This document shows, piece after piece, positions 1-11,920 of a DNA stretch of 64,000 nucleotides. The stretch covers positions 62,001 through 126,000 of the forward strand of contig VZRG01002031.1 of assembly GCA_013397435.1 (NCBI GenBank), given 5' to 3'. The notes beneath the pieces are model-generated. The model saw only the letters and a list, made by a program, of their open reading frames with translations. It made no database searches and had not been told where the DNA came from. The stretch's first letter is position 1; each line of letters opens with the position of its first letter. The stretch is from Erythrocercus mccallii. Lineage: Eukaryota > Chordata > Aves > Passeriformes > Dicruridae. The position numbers and the translations under genes were made by a program.

Positions 1-292
1 ACAGAAAGGGCCTGACTACTTTTGGGGGCTGGGCTGGACAGCAACCAGCAGGTAGTGAGTAATTTTATTACAATCACTTGTTCTTCTTAGGTTGCATTAC
101 TCTCTCTCCCTCTCCATATAAATACAACTATTATTATTGCTGTTGTATTTTTTTTCCAGCTATTAAATTGTTCTCTTCTAAATCCACAAAGTTTTCTTTT
201 ACTTTGTGATTCTCTTCCCCACCAGATGGGCAGGGGGGAGTGAGAAAGGGCCTGCAGGGTAGTTAATTGGCATGTGGAGTTAAACAATATTA
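1..292 (+). mobile_element. 3' part of an avian ERVL-type LTR, cut by the window edge
   Basis: The stretch follows the 3' half of the common avian ERVL LTR: a region ending in GTAGTGAGTAATTTTATTACAATCACTTG-like sequence, a TTATTATTATTG tract, an ATTAAA polyadenylation signal at 162-167, the conserved block resembling ATCCACAAAGTTTTCTTTTACTTTGTGATTCTC, a G-rich GGGGGGAGTGAG box, and a degenerate TTAAAC...A terminus near 292. The same blocks recur in the copies at 5532-6156 and, reverse complemented, at 15597-15945. The 5' part lies outside the window, so whether it is a solo LTR cannot be decided. Divergence at the terminus suggests an old insertion. The short antisense ORF inside it is not a gene. 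Confidence 0.75.
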
Positions 293-1800
293 ACAAAGTT
301 AAAGCATTGCTGGCCATATCTATATATTTTCAGCTTTCAGTGTGTAAGAATATTCTTTCATATACATGGAAGGTTATTTATAATACAACAGTTTTGGAAT
401 TCACTTTTAACATTAAAAAATCAGCCTGCTTAAAGGAAGTTTGAGAGGAGAAGTCAATATGAAGGAAAATTAAAAGACTATATTGAGCAACAGTGAATTG
501 TAGTCCTACTTAGGCATACACACATGAGCTAGAGGATGAAACTTTTGTAATTTTTCAGCTCATTTAATCTGAAAGGCCTGCATGCTGAGTTACATAGCCA
601 GAGTTCACATCTACAGTTTGGTTGGTACATGCCTCTGGTGCTGGCATTAGCCCTGTGACCACAGTGGCTTCTAATGCTCAGCTCTTTTAGTGGTTTGGCA
701 TCTTTCACAGTCCCTCAGGCTCTACAGTAGAGCAAGCGGACACCCACACTGGACGCCAAGAGAGTCATCTTAATGAATGACATATTACAAGCCTTGTGAA
801 AGTAATTTGCTTTGCTCCATGGTGTAGTTGGCTAACTTCCTATTATTGAAGGTTGAGGGCTGATTCCAGCACTAAAGCTATGCAAATCTTGCCTTTTGGG
901 CAACATAATACAGAAGCAAGTCTTACTTTTTTGCCTTTGTTTTCTAGAATAAAAGTTAAATGTTACACTGGCTTGGACATTTTCTACTATCCCGTGTTAG
1001 GGCTAATGAATTCACATCTGAGGACTTGTTATTTTTATAGCAAAGTATGTCTTCTATGAAATGTAGAACAAAGATCCTGATAAATTTAAGTTTATGATCT
1101 GTGATTTTATGACAATGGCTACTGGCTATTGGACACTGACCATTAAAGAACTAAGACCATAGGGAAGGCACTCATTCTTCCCCCAGTCTATGCCTTACTT
1201 TCTTTCCTATTATCTTTCTACAGAGCATCATCTGAATACAGCAATTTTGTGACATGTGCAACTGTGTAGGCACTCGTTACTTCCACAACTAAGATTTTGC
1301 AGTATTTTCTACTTTTTGCTCCCATTTCATTCACTGCTTTGGTGAAACATTTTTCTTTACCTGGAAAGTATGTCTGATGCCTTTTCTTCCTGGCCTATTT
1401 CTTCCAAAAAACACATGCATCAGAGGGGAAAGATTTATGTGTACAAAAGAAACTATTTTTTTTCTATCATGAATATTAGGCCTGGAAAAAGTCTCTGTGG
1501 AAGGGACAATGAGGGCCCTTGAAAAAAAATATTGCTTTGATTTTGCTGAAGTTTGAAGCTCTGAAAAGAGCTTTTTGTTGTGTGTATGGTTCCCAGTCAG
1601 TTCACACTGTGTGAATCTGAGGAGCGATGTGCTGTGCCAACATGTGAAGCCAATTTAGTTAGGCAGTGAAAGTGTGAAGGTGTTCTGGCAGGCAAAGATG
1701 GAACTACCATCATCTCTCCTGAGGGCATGGTAAGAAAGATGGCAACACTTTTTCAGCTGTTATATCCTGACAATGACTTGAAGACACCATGAGGCAAAAA
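293..1800. other. Unique AT-rich sequence, no feature seen
   Basis: I see no recognisable repeat, exon or RNA gene here. ORFs are below 70 codons, without flanking splice sites or domain-like composition. It is probably intergenic or intronic. Confidence 0.6.
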
Positions 1801-1825
1801 ATATTTATTTATTTATTTATTTATT

Positions 1826-1866
<41 letters not shown>
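1801..1866. repeat. Compound microsatellite (TTTA)n-(GTA)n
   Basis: About six TTTA units (1803-1828) run directly into about thirteen uninterrupted GTA units (to 1866). The junction TTTAGTAGTA suggests the second array grew from the edge of the first. The uninterrupted GTA array is likely length-polymorphic. Confidence 0.97.
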
Positions 1867-4800
1867 TTCTGGAGCAAAAGTTTGTCCTTCTTTTAACTCT
1901 ATAATTGAAACTGACTGATTGTTGCAAGACTTCTTGCAGTTCATGCATGGTTAAAATGTCATTATTGCCTTAGTTGTGAAGGTTTTCCTAATTCCATGCC
2001 TGCCTCCCACCCTGTCCCCTCCCACCCTGTTAGTTGCACTGAAACAATTCTGTCCTAGGATCTGCCTGTAGTTTAGCCTGTATCACTAATATACAAGGAT
2101 TTCAGTGGGGACATATGGCCACCATCAGCTTCGATATTTAATTTTGAGATGACATTCTATTAATCCATCTGAAAAGGGAGAAGCCACCATATAACTGGTT
2201 ACAATTAGCCAAACCACAATTTTCTCTAACCAATTCAGTCTAAACCAAAAACCAAAATAGTATTTTAGAATTACAACATCACTCCTAGATTTCCATCTCA
2301 TGAAGAATTCCCAGGGTTAAGATTCAAGCCATACTGTAAAACCAATCCTCAGCTGCAGCTTTTTAGAGAGGAAGATCAGTGGCAGGTGGTGCCTGCTATA
2401 AAAGCCTCATTAAAACACCTTCTGTTTGAATATCACAAAAGGGAGTCACCAGATGGAGGCACAACTCCACATGGTAGCCTTACCTCAAATGAGAGTTTCA
2501 CCTGACACTTTGGGGACAGCAGGTTTTTTTTTCTCCAACTAACAAGCTGCTAAGGTTCAAGAGAGGATATATTAGGATTAATTGCACTTGATCACTAATC
2601 CATTGTAATGCCATATGGTGAAGGCATTGTTCATTGTCAAGACAAGAGACAGGTAGGGCCCCTCTGGTAATGTAAACTGTCCCCATCTCCACAGATCTAA
2701 TCTAATTTCACCTCCTTACAGACCTCAGATTCCAGTAAAGATATTTAACTCTTCCTGCTTTTTCTCCTGATGCATTTTTCGATGGTAGCAAATCTGATAC
2801 AGAAACTAATGATGCTGAAATGTGCTGACAGATTGGAATATTATTTTTCCTGTTGCTGCTTGCTGAAATGAGCAAAATATTAAATGGATATTTACTCAGT
2901 TGTGTGCTCAGCCTCTTGGTCCAAAGGGCCAGCTCTTCCCTCATCAGCTGCACAGTTTAACTTCTCACACCTCCTCCCTCTGCTAGTCCCAAAACACATT
3001 TGAAGAATATGTGATTTACCAGATTAGAACAATTGGCAAGCTAAATCATGTGAGTAAAGTTTATGTTTCTTAAAGGAGGTATGGTCACCTTGCACAGGTG
3101 TTGGAGTGGGAGGATTTTTTCAGTGGCTTGGTTTTGGCTCTGCTCCAAATCATTAAGTGTCAAACAGTGTAATCAGAGTATTTTTCATAGTTCTGCTGTG
3201 TGTTTTGTGTTAAGCTACTTTAAAAACTGCCACCCACCAAGGCTGTTTCTTAAATTAAGAGGGCCAGTTGGATTAAATATCTAGTGTGTGCATTTATGAG
3301 AAGCAGGAGGAAGGCAGATAGGTGTATTGAATTAATATATTTTTTACCAAGTCATACATAGCATCCTATGACACAGAAGGAAAAGGTAAACAAGCCAGAA
3401 CCTCTATTTGTTTGTATACATTGTGCTAACTGTTCAAGGTCAAAATATGTTTTCATACTAGTCTGATTCGAGGACTGATCTACTTAAACTGAGGGAGCAA
3501 GAAATGAGTCAGAGGTTTGGTATGTAGTGTCTCATCTTGTGCCACTTTGTAAAGACTACTCTATACTTACAAAATGTCTTCTGTTCCAGAAAGGACTTCA
3601 AGTGCGTTGCCAGCTGTACACTCTTAAAGATCAGTTCAACCAACAGTGAAATGTAACCATGGAACAACACAGCAGCTCCTCCATTTCACAAAACACAAAT
3701 CCCTCTTTTTAGGAGGAGGAAGTAAAAAATATCTGCTTCAACTGCAGCTCCAAAGGAAATTGTGCTGGCAGAGTATAATTACTGTTGTTGAAAATGGCCC
3801 AAGACACTGGAGGTAATATTCTCCACTACCTGAAAAGGTGCCAGTGGATCTTCAGCAATAATAGGTGCTCAAGGCCTCAAGTTTGCTTTGAGCTCAGAAG
3901 GCATTGGCTGATATACATGACAAAACATTTCCTCTCCATTAAGCAGAATGTCAGGTATCTCTATAGTTTCCAACCCTACCTGTTCCCCTTGCTTCCCAGT
4001 ATTTGTATTACGTATAGTACAAGACCAACTGACTTTGTCCACCTAGTCTACTGTAAAAATCTTCATCCTTAATGTAATTTTGGCTTCCTTTTAAAACAAT
4101 ATTCTGATGATGGTTCCAAAACAATTCAACCTTGTCAATGCATTTTTCCAGTTATTTTGGAGTGGTAATTCCCATTTAATTGGGAAAATTAAATGTGGTG
4201 GCTGAAAACAAGAGTTACTTGAGGTACAGGAGTCCCACATTTTTGTTTGGTTTCTGACCTGGCTGGGCTTGTATTCGGTAGTTGTATGTTGTGAATTCAG
4301 GATAAGGTAGTCCAAAACCTCCACTGTATATACTTCATGCATATGGGTCTTTTTATATACCATAATCTTCTTCCACCAGAAGGTGTCTTGTCTGGATCAC
4401 AGATGAATGGATTCAGCAGACTTGTAATAAACAAATGATCTCCGAAACCAAAACCAGACTGAAGACTGTGTCCTTGAATAAGTCCGAGTTCAGTGTAAAT
4501 CTAATTTAACTAACACATAATATTCAAAGAAGTATAGACTGTCCTTGGGTGCCCAGGAATAAATTTGAGATTCATAAAATCTTGAAAATATTTAAGAAAT
4601 AATATGTGTAAAAATTGTAAGTGCACATTAATTTTTTATTAGTATTAATTTATTTAAAAATTAGACAATTTAGTACAGAAACAGAAGACTAGTATTTGGA
4701 ATCAGTTACACTATGAGAAAAAAAGCATGCATATCTATGTATGGTTTTGCCTTCTGAAGACTAGATGAGACAGGACATATCTTGGGTATTTTAGGAACTA

Positions 4801-5060
4801 CCTGTCTTGTAAACTGAGTGCTTTGAAAAACTTACATAATCCTCATTGTAAACTGATTAGCAGCTCCCTTTCTGGCTGTATGTTATATTCCTAGAAAGTG
4901 AAGAGAGTTTCACAGAATCACAGGTGGCTATTTTTCCACTTGTTGAAGGAAAGTGATTTGTGAGAAAATTCTACTGTTAAGATAGTTCTGAAATGGGTCC
5001 AGATGATCCTGCGGATATATGGGTGTATTTGATGGTTCTTTACACTGTTCTTACACTGTT
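1867..5060. other. Unique sequence, no gene seen
   Basis: No recognisable transposon or exon. The longest open stretches (90-95 codons near 3785-4072 and 4091-4363 on opposite strands) lack splice signals in the right places and look like chance. A CACAGAATCACAG motif at 4911-4923 resembles the 3' end motif of CR1 elements in antisense, but the next 100 bases do not clearly match CR1. Confidence 0.55.
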
Positions 5061-5528
5061 CCCCAGTGCAAGACTTTGTCTTCTCCTTGTCAAACCTCAT
5101 GAAAATATCAGTTGGTTCATTTCTTTACCCTGTAATGATCCCTCTGGTGATGAATACGGATGCAGGGTGAGCTGCTGGTGTATCAACCACTACTTCTGGG
5201 TTTGTGTAACCAACAAAGTGCTGACCATATGCTTTGTCCAATCACACAAAACATTAGTGAAGATATTAAACAGGATCAGACTTAGCACAGACTCCTGGGG
5301 TTCACTTCTAATTATTGACTGCCAGCTTTGTTCCCACTCATCACCACTCAGAGCCCAGCCATTCAGAGAGATTTTCAATCCACATCACTGCCTATTCATC
5401 CAGCCTATGCATCCAGAGTTTATCTACAAGGATCTCATGAGAAATAGTGTCTAAAACATGTCTGAAAACCATGTAGATAATATCCAATGCTCTCTCCTCA
5501 TCTATCAAATGGTTGTTTCACCGTAGCC
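5061..5528 (-). mobile_element. Decayed CR1 LINE fragment (ORF2 reverse transcriptase end and 3' flank)
   Basis: Read on the minus strand, this is an old CR1 non-LTR retrotransposon fragment. The reverse complement of 5190-5378 encodes a stretch resembling the CR1 reverse transcriptase around motif B (ESVLSLILFNIFTNVL, like the family's GSVLGPVLFNIFINDL). The following catalytic box, FADD in active elements, reads LLVTQT here, so the two catalytic aspartates are gone. The block ending near 5520 matches the upstream RT region in antisense, which normally begins close to a CTCATCCACTA-like motif. Frameshifts and stops are common. The fragment stops within a few bases of the LTR starting at 5532. 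It is dead and cannot mobilise itself. The 153-codon plus-strand ORF over it is a shadow. Confidence 0.82.
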
Positions 5529-5880
5529 AAGTGTCCTGGTTTCATCTGGGATAGAGTTAATTCCTTCGCAGCTCCTGGAGCAGTCCTGTGTTTTGGATTC
5601 AGTGTAAGAATAATGTTGATAACACTCTGATGTTTTGGTTATTGCTAAGTTGTGTTTATCCTAAGTTAAGGGCTATTTTGTGTCTTATGCTCTGCCAGTG
5701 AGGAGGCAGAAAAAAGAAAACCATGAGGAATCATAGGCAGGACAAGTGATTCAAACAGATAAAAGGAATATTCCACACTCTAGAACATCATGCCCAGTCT
5801 ATAAATTCTGTGAGATACCCAGAGAAGAGGTTGATTTGGTTTGGAGATGGGGCCTGGCATTGGCCAATAGATTGAGAACA

Positions 5881-5900
5881 NNNNNNNNNNNNNNNNNNNN
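5881..5900. other. Assembly gap (20 N)
   Basis: A run of exactly 20 N immediately before a pure pyrimidine microsatellite. The round number suggests a placeholder for unknown length, so the true LTR and repeat length here are uncertain. Confidence 0.98.
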
Positions 5901-5994
5901 TCCTTCTCCTTCTCCTTCTCCTTCTCCTTCTCCTTCTCCTTCTCCTTCTCCTTCTCCTTCTCCTTCTCCTTCTCCTTCTCCTTCTCCTTCTCCT
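5901..5994. repeat. Hexanucleotide microsatellite (TCCTTC)n inside an LTR
   Basis: About fifteen near-perfect copies of the pyrimidine hexamer TCCTTC, ending in a T run at 5993-5999. It sits where related LTRs have a short pyrimidine-rich and ATT-rich segment, so it is an expansion within the LTR. The complementary strand is pure GA, prone to triplex formation and known to disturb sequencing, which explains the adjacent gap. Confidence 0.97.
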
Positions 5995-6524
5995 TTTTTA
6001 TTATTAACTAATGTTACTATATTTTATTTTGTTTTAATTATTAAGCCCTTGATCTCAGCTTACAGGTCTTACTTTTGATTTTCCTCTGTTTTTCAGAGAA
6101 GTTTTGAGTGAACAACTTTGTGTTGAGCAGTTGCCAGCTGAGCTTAAACTATGACGTGAAGTGTCTTCAGAGATATTTCACACTGGTGTGGTGGAAAGGT
6201 GAAAAAAAGTATGGAGTTGGTTGGTGTATGTAAAACTGTAAATGAATGTAATGTAAAACTGGTATGAAATAATAATAAAAAAATATAATGAGAGTGAAAT
6301 GAATGATATTTAAAAGGTAGAATGCTTTGAAAGGTCTTACACTTCAAACATCATATGAGACCTACGTACATATTTTAGTTTGTAGTTAGGGTTTGGACTA
6401 CTGATCCATTAAATTATTTCAATATTTTTCCTTCAACAGAATGAGCTGAGAGTCTTGAGGAACCAGGAGACCCTCACTGAGTAAATAAATTACAGGGTTA
6501 TCCTTTTAAATGTTTATTTATAGT

Positions 6525-6645
6525 ACTACTACTAACAACAACAATAGTAAATAGACCTTCTAATAATACCTTTTGAATAATTTACCTTTTAATAGTAATA
6601 AGTAACAATAACAATAATAATAATAATAGTAATAATGACAATAAC
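6525..6645. repeat. AAT/AAC-rich low-complexity patch
   Basis: Interrupted runs of AAT, AAC and AGT trinucleotides, the longest being AATAATAATAATAATAG near 6615-6630, flanked by TCCTTTTAAA-like sequence on both sides (about 6500 and 6649). It is probably a degenerated trinucleotide microsatellite. Confidence 0.75.
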
Positions 6646-8223
6646 ATCCTTTTAAAAGGTTAATAACCATTTAATGGTTTAGTTTGAAGCAAGAGAGAGA
6701 GGGATGTCTGATACTTTGTTATTTCCATTTAATAGCAAAAAATGGTATCACATATTTCAAGTTTTCCTGTATCAAAAGTAATGTGTACCTAGATGGTACA
6801 TTTAATCTGTATTTCAAACAAGAGTGCATAACTACTCCTTTACTCATAATGGGGAATCCAACATCCCTCCTGTGTTAAGTAAATTTTGCAGGACGTAGTA
6901 TGTTTTTTTCCTCTCAGTGTTATTAGTAATGTATTTTTCCTTTATTAGAAAGAATTTCTAGAGTTCTTTCTTTCAGAGCTTCATGTGTGTGCTGTATGGT
7001 TCTGCACGTTCAGCCATTTCCACAATTTTTATATGCTCGTTTCTAGACACTGACCAAAAGACTGGGCCAACAACCTGTTGAATTTGAGTTTGGGAGAATG
7101 GAGATGTTTGCAGATCCTACCTGATAGTATTTTCATGTTAGTAGGCATTTATCTTTAGGGTTATTAAATGTAATTAAGATAAGAACAGTGGCCTTCATTG
7201 TTACTATTTAATCAATGGTATTTATATTCTCTGCAACAGATTTTCACAGCAGTGAAATCTGTTCTAGAGAATATATATACCATTGAATTTTTATATTCCT
7301 CTTTCTGGCATTTTTTGTTTCTCACTTCACTGTGCTTTGTATGCTCCGTGTTTTTTCACTATGATCTGGTGAAAGCAAAGGATTCCATTCTTGCTACAAA
7401 AATTTTTGCTCCTGAAGTTATTAGTCATAGTATTATATTATTATAAGCAGATATAACCAGATTTGGGCTTTTTTCTAATACTGAGGTGGAATACTTTTTT
7501 ATGTGTGTATGGCAGAAGTATTCACATATTTGTACCATTATGCAAATAATAAGTTAAAATGTGTTTTCTCATGTATCTTCCTTTTATTTTTTTTTCTTCC
7601 TTTTCCTCTTCTCCCCCCTTTCGCATGGTCTTTTCATTTTTCTTTTAGGCTTCAGATGAAACTTACACTACACTGGTCATATTTTTTTCTCAGTAGTTGT
7701 ATGGCCCTTCATGGCCTCCTGAATCATCTGTCTTTCTGTTTGTTTTCTGTCTTCTTATTAGAGTAGTTAGTTCCATTCTGATGTTTGTAGCTTTTGGAAA
7801 TCTGAATCTTTGTTATTTATGTTATCAGTGATCTGACCTGGCTTGCCCACAGCAATGTTCCAACTGTTCTCAGGTCCTCAATTACTAATTATGCAGATGA
7901 ACAGATTGTGCAAACACTTTCCTTATGGCCACATTCTGGAGGAGTTGTTTTTAAAAAATTGGTGCTGGTTTTGAATTTTAAGGAAGTGCCGACCATTTCT
8001 TAGTTGGTTTTTTCATATGTCCTGTACATGTTTGTTGTAGTAATTTATTAACAAGTAAGGTTTGCATACACATATCAAAATATCCAAACAGATAACATTC
8101 AAAAGTGATGAGGTTGTAAGTAGAAGTATAGGACACAGATTAAAGGCAGCTATCTAGAGAAACAGCCTCCTGAACATCACCAGAACAGTGGATAGCCAGT
8201 ACAGTACTTGCAGCTGCTAGTAT

Positions 8224-8266
8224 TAATGAAATATTAATCACTAGTGAGCACTGATTAATTTCATTA
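8224..8266. repeat. Imperfect inverted repeat (hairpin)
   Basis: The left arm TAATGAAATATTAATCA (8224-8240) pairs with the right arm TGATTAATTTCATTA (8252-8266). All 15 bases of the right arm pair, with two unpaired bases (AT) in the left arm and an 11-base loop. No terminal repeat or target duplication of a DNA transposon was identified around it. Confidence 0.8.
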
Positions 8267-9218
8267 CACTTTCTGGGATGTCCAGAAAGAATTCACTTTT
8301 GAGGGGAAAGAATTATGCTATGTTAATAAAGCTTTACTAACTTTTGTGCTAGTTTTTGAGAAGCAAGTAACAATGTGACACTTTTTTCAAGGAAATTATA
8401 CCTTCATGGAAATCTTCATCAATATCTAGTATCACTGGAAAAAAACAGAACTGATCCTAGTTTGTATGACAACACTGGGCATAGTATTATGGTTGTAGAT
8501 CATCTTTCTTGTTTAGTGCCTAGAAGATATAGTCTTCTGTTTGAACAAAATACCTGTTCATGATAATATTGTGCACTCTACTTGGTCATTTGAAGTAATT
8601 TAGGGACTTTGGTGAGTGTAGACAACTCAATTATCTCTTGCCAGAGTCAGTGTGTATTTGTGAGTCCCCCAAGGATCTATGCTAATCTCAAAAGACAGAC
8701 AAGACTGTTCTGTTACCATACCAGAATATCAGTCCTTTTCATCACAGAAATGCCTAATGGAAATTAGAAAACAAAGAGTTTGTTCTTTTCCTTGTTTCAC
8801 TCCTCAGATTAATGCAGGGTAGAAAAAGGTATGATGCAGCAGATATAAAAACAGAAAAAGTAAAACCCACAAATCAGAAGGAAATTTTAGGTCTGCAAAA
8901 TCTGAATACCCAAGATTTTTAGCCAAAATGCCAGTCTGAGATTCATACTGCCAATGGAATCATCAGAAGTCTCCTAGTGACTTCAGTATGGACAGATTCC
9001 AGTCTTAAATGTTGTTGCCAACCTAAATGTCCACTTAAATTTTACATATAATTAGACAGATTAACTGAAAAAAAGGAAAAAAAATTCAGTTTAACAAACT
9101 TATTTCCAAGTGTTATGTCTGTCAATGCAGTATTTCAGTCAAATTTAAAAAAAAAAAAAGGCAAATCACTGATTTTCCTTTTCCATGTGAAAAGAAAGTT
9201 TCATATAAAGAATGGGTC

Positions 9219-9283
9219 AAGTTGACTAAAAGTAGTCTAAAGTAAAAGTAAAGTTGACTAAAAGTGGACTAAAAGTAAATCTG
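9219..9283. repeat. Imperfect 32-bp tandem duplication
   Basis: AAGTTGACTAAAAGT occurs at 9219-9233 and again at 9251-9265. Each copy is followed by a GTCTAAAGTAAAAGTA or GGACTAAAAGTAAA variant. It is a small local duplication without evident function. Confidence 0.85.
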
Positions 9284-11282
9284 ATATGTGCAGCACCAAT
9301 AGTATAAAGATGCTAACTCTAGCAACAGGAGGAATAAAAGGTTCAGGAAAAGGGGAATTTGTAAAAATAAGATACTTTTAAGCAGCAAATATCGGGTCAT
9401 ATTACTGAAAATATCTTTTACCATAAGAAAAGCACTTAGTGCTCTTTGTAAGTAATTTTCATCAAAGCTCTCACACTATTTTACAAAGTACCATCAGTCT
9501 CATATTGCGGAGAAACAGACATTCCTAGGCAAACTCATTGGTGGGAGGAGAATCTTAAATTCCAGATTCTCTAGTATTTCCTAGAGCCCAGAGACTTGAT
9601 GTAGGAGTGTCCCTGAATATAAAATGTAAAATATCTGTGCAGCAAATCTCTGACACAACCACCAGCAAACGCAAATCAGAAGGCAAAGGGACAATGGGTG
9701 AGTATTAGGAGAAACACTAACATTAACTTTGAAGCTGACTACTAACACAAATGTCTTTCAAACAGCCTTATCAGTAGAGTTCTATCTGAAATGTTTTTCC
9801 ATTGAAAATTTATATATTCTAATTTATATTCAAGGGCCCTAAAAATATATATTTATATTAAAAAGCAGGCTTGTAGGCTTGACTGTTGAAGAGAAAAAAA
9901 GAGGCAGGGATGAAAAGTATTTTACATTTTATCTTCATAAGGACATTCCTGACTGATAAGGACCTGCTTGGCTTTGGATCTGTCTGCATAGGTTATTTTG
10001 GCAAAAATGAAGGATGGGGCCACAAAAGATATTTGCAGAAAAGTCTAGGAAATAAAGACTTCTTGGAGAGAAGCATCAACAACTGCCCTTTCCCTCTGAA
10101 AACAATTTTTTTCTGAATTGTGACATGATGTTATGTAATTATGAACTGGAGTTACTGCTGGGATTCACGTGAGGAAGATAGAATTACCTTTTATTCTGCA
10201 CTATATTCTTTTTGTACCAATGAAGCAACTCCAAAGCCATGCCATCCTTTAAGGTAGCAAATAGAACATATATATGATGGCCTGCAGAACAATTGCATAT
10301 CAGCAAAAAATTTTTTTCTAAAAACCCACAATTTTTTAAATACCAGTTTTCATAGGCGGTAATCTTAAGCAGCAGAAAAATTAATGAATGAATTTTTAGA
10401 GAGGAGAGTGAAAGCCACAGATAAGTTACTCATGCTGTTTAGGAAGATGATGTGATGTTCCAATGCCACCCAGTTCTGGGTTCTAGGAACAGTCAGAGAG
10501 GGAAAGCAGCTTTGGTTTATTCTGCCTTCTTTCAACTCTTCTTCCACTCAGCAGACACCCATAAAGTCTTCTGGTATGGTGTCATGGTGGAATACCATAA
10601 CACAGACATCAGATTGATAGGACAGGATAATCTGCTTTCAGTTTAAGTTGGCATAAAATTAAACCCACTCTTATTTCTTTCTCTTGTTTTTCTTCCAAAA
10701 TATTCAACACTCCTACTGTCTAATAGGGAAACAAAGAAAAATATAAGAAACATCATGCTGGTGACTGGGGAGGAAAAAGGGTGGGGAAGTATATCTGTCA
10801 GGGCATAGGTTTGACATGCATAAAAAAGTGATCTTGATGACAAGTAAATTCAAAACTCTTTCAAACATTGTCCAGGTCATACAGATTATCACAGTTAATT
10901 TATTATTAACTGCATTCTCACAAAATGTTGGGATTATATTACATCAAGCTGAATGGATAGTTGTAGTTTTCTCCACTTTTTCTTTCCTTCTCTAGGTATC
11001 CAGACCTTTTAAAAACTACTAGCGTTTATGTTGTAAGAAAAAAGGCAAAGTAGAAAATCTTTTATTATCACTCAGAAAGAAAGATGAACAGGCCTCATGG
11101 CTAAATCTAGGAACATTAAAATTAGACTTTAAAAAAACCCCACATTGTGATGATTAGAGGAGAGAGGCAGTGGCAAGGTTCTATGCTTTATTGCCTGGAG
11201 CCTCTAAGAGCAGATTTCCCTTTTTTTAGAAGTGACACTGTGATTGATAAATGTTTTGTGTTTATATGTTTCTTAGTTTGTT

Positions 11283-11920
11283 TGTTGCGGTTCGTCTAAG
11301 TTGTTATATTGAGTTTGCTCAGTTCTCTGTATGTTTGGTTAAAGTTCATCAGTGTTATGAGTTTTATGTACCCCTGTGTTAGCAGTGTGAGTCCTCAGCC
11401 CTCAGTTTTCCCACCTTAAGTTGTTTACCTCAGTCCCTCTCAGGTTTCTCGCCCCAAGTCCATGTGTCCCTGCCTGTCTGTCATCTGGCCCTGCCCTCCC
11501 ATCGGCCCCTGGCTGTGAGGCCGGGTGATTGGCTGGCAGGAGATCACCCCCTATCACCCCACACCCCCTCTTTCCCTGTTGGTCGCCGATGTAGACACCC
11601 CCTTATGTCATCCACCCAGACCCTCTGCCCATTGGTTATCCCCTGCTCTCCGCCCCTGTCCCATGCTGTATTTAAACCCTTGTTCTTTGCACCTTGTTGC
11701 TCTTGGGCTCTGGCTGTACACCTCACCGTGACAGTCAGGTGAATAAACTCCCATTTGTTCATCATACCCAAGAGTCCAGTTTCTGTCTCCCTGCCGTCGT
11801 GTTAGCAGTGTTGGCTCCAGGACCACACGGAGAAAGAAGACCCCACGGGCAGACTTGGGTCTGCTGGCCCTGTGGCTGCCCCCTGAGTCAGAGCTGCCGG
11901 GTTAGCCAAGAGCGGCCACA
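11283..11920 (+). mobile_element. Solo LTR of an endogenous retrovirus with 6-bp target duplication
   Basis: A 638-bp GC-rich unit starts TGTTGCGGTTCG and ends AGCGGCCACA, giving the TG...CA ends and short imperfect inverted termini (TGTTGC/GCCACA) of an LTR. It is flanked by TTTGTT on both sides (11277-11282 and 11921-11926), a 6-bp target-site duplication as made by class II (ERVK-like) integrases. The site lies in a TTTG-rich stretch, so the duplication could be partly fortuitous. Inside are a TATTTAAA box (11669-11676), an AATAAA signal (11742-11747) and a GT-rich tail, in U3-R-U5 order on the plus strand. No primer binding site or coding region follows, so recombination probably removed the interior. 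The overlapping ORFs of 68-92 codons on both strands only reflect the high GC content. Confidence 0.85.
11669..11747 (+). promoter_or_regulatory. LTR core promoter and polyadenylation signal
   Basis: TATTTAAA at 11669-11676 is followed 65 bp later by AATAAA at 11742-11747, the arrangement of a retroviral U3/R boundary. Upstream, 11460-11660 is C-rich with ATTGG boxes at 11527-11531 and 11631-11635 (CCAAT-type sites in reverse). Whether it is active in the host is unknown. Confidence 0.55.

Larger units (their letters stand above)
5532..6156 (+). mobile_element. Avian ERVL-type solo LTR with internal microsatellite
   Basis: The 5' end TGTCCTGGTTTCATCTGGGA and the next block (GTTTTGGATTCAGTGTAAGAA, then TGTTGATAACACTCTGATGTT) are hallmarks of the avian ERVL LTR. 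After the gap and microsatellite, the 3' blocks reappear (AATTATTAAGCCCTTGATCTCAG, then AGCTTAAACTATGACG). The terminal ACG replaces the usual ACA. Flanking pentamers are CCAAG (5527-5531) and TGAAG (6157-6161), three of five matching, a decayed target duplication at best. No retroviral coding sequence follows, so this is a solo LTR. The 110-codon ORF across it is only the translated microsatellite. Confidence 0.85.
6162..11276. other. Unique AT-rich sequence with small local repeats
   Basis: No gene or recognisable transposon. Local structure: an AAT/AAC-rich low-complexity patch at about 6525-6645; an imperfect 15-bp inverted repeat at 8224-8266; a 32-bp imperfect tandem duplication at 9219-9283; pyrimidine-rich sequence near 7560-7660. 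ORFs up to 87 codons (for example 7503-7766) are dominated by F, L and S from T-rich sequence and are probably chance. Confidence 0.55.

Noticed and set aside
4911..5060. Extension of the CR1 fragment to its 3' end at CACAGAATCACAG
   Set aside because: Only the short motif matches. The bases between it and 5061 do not follow the CR1 3' region, so I kept the boundary at 5061.
4993..5454. 153-codon plus-strand ORF
   Set aside because: It lies antisense to a decayed CR1 fragment. The minus strand explains the sequence.
5746..6078. 110-codon ORF with a long SP repeat
   Set aside because: It is the translation of the TCCTTC microsatellite inside an LTR, crossing an assembly gap.
8224..8266. Hairpin as a complete miniature transposon
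   Set aside because: No target duplication or known terminal sequence is visible, and I know of no second copy.
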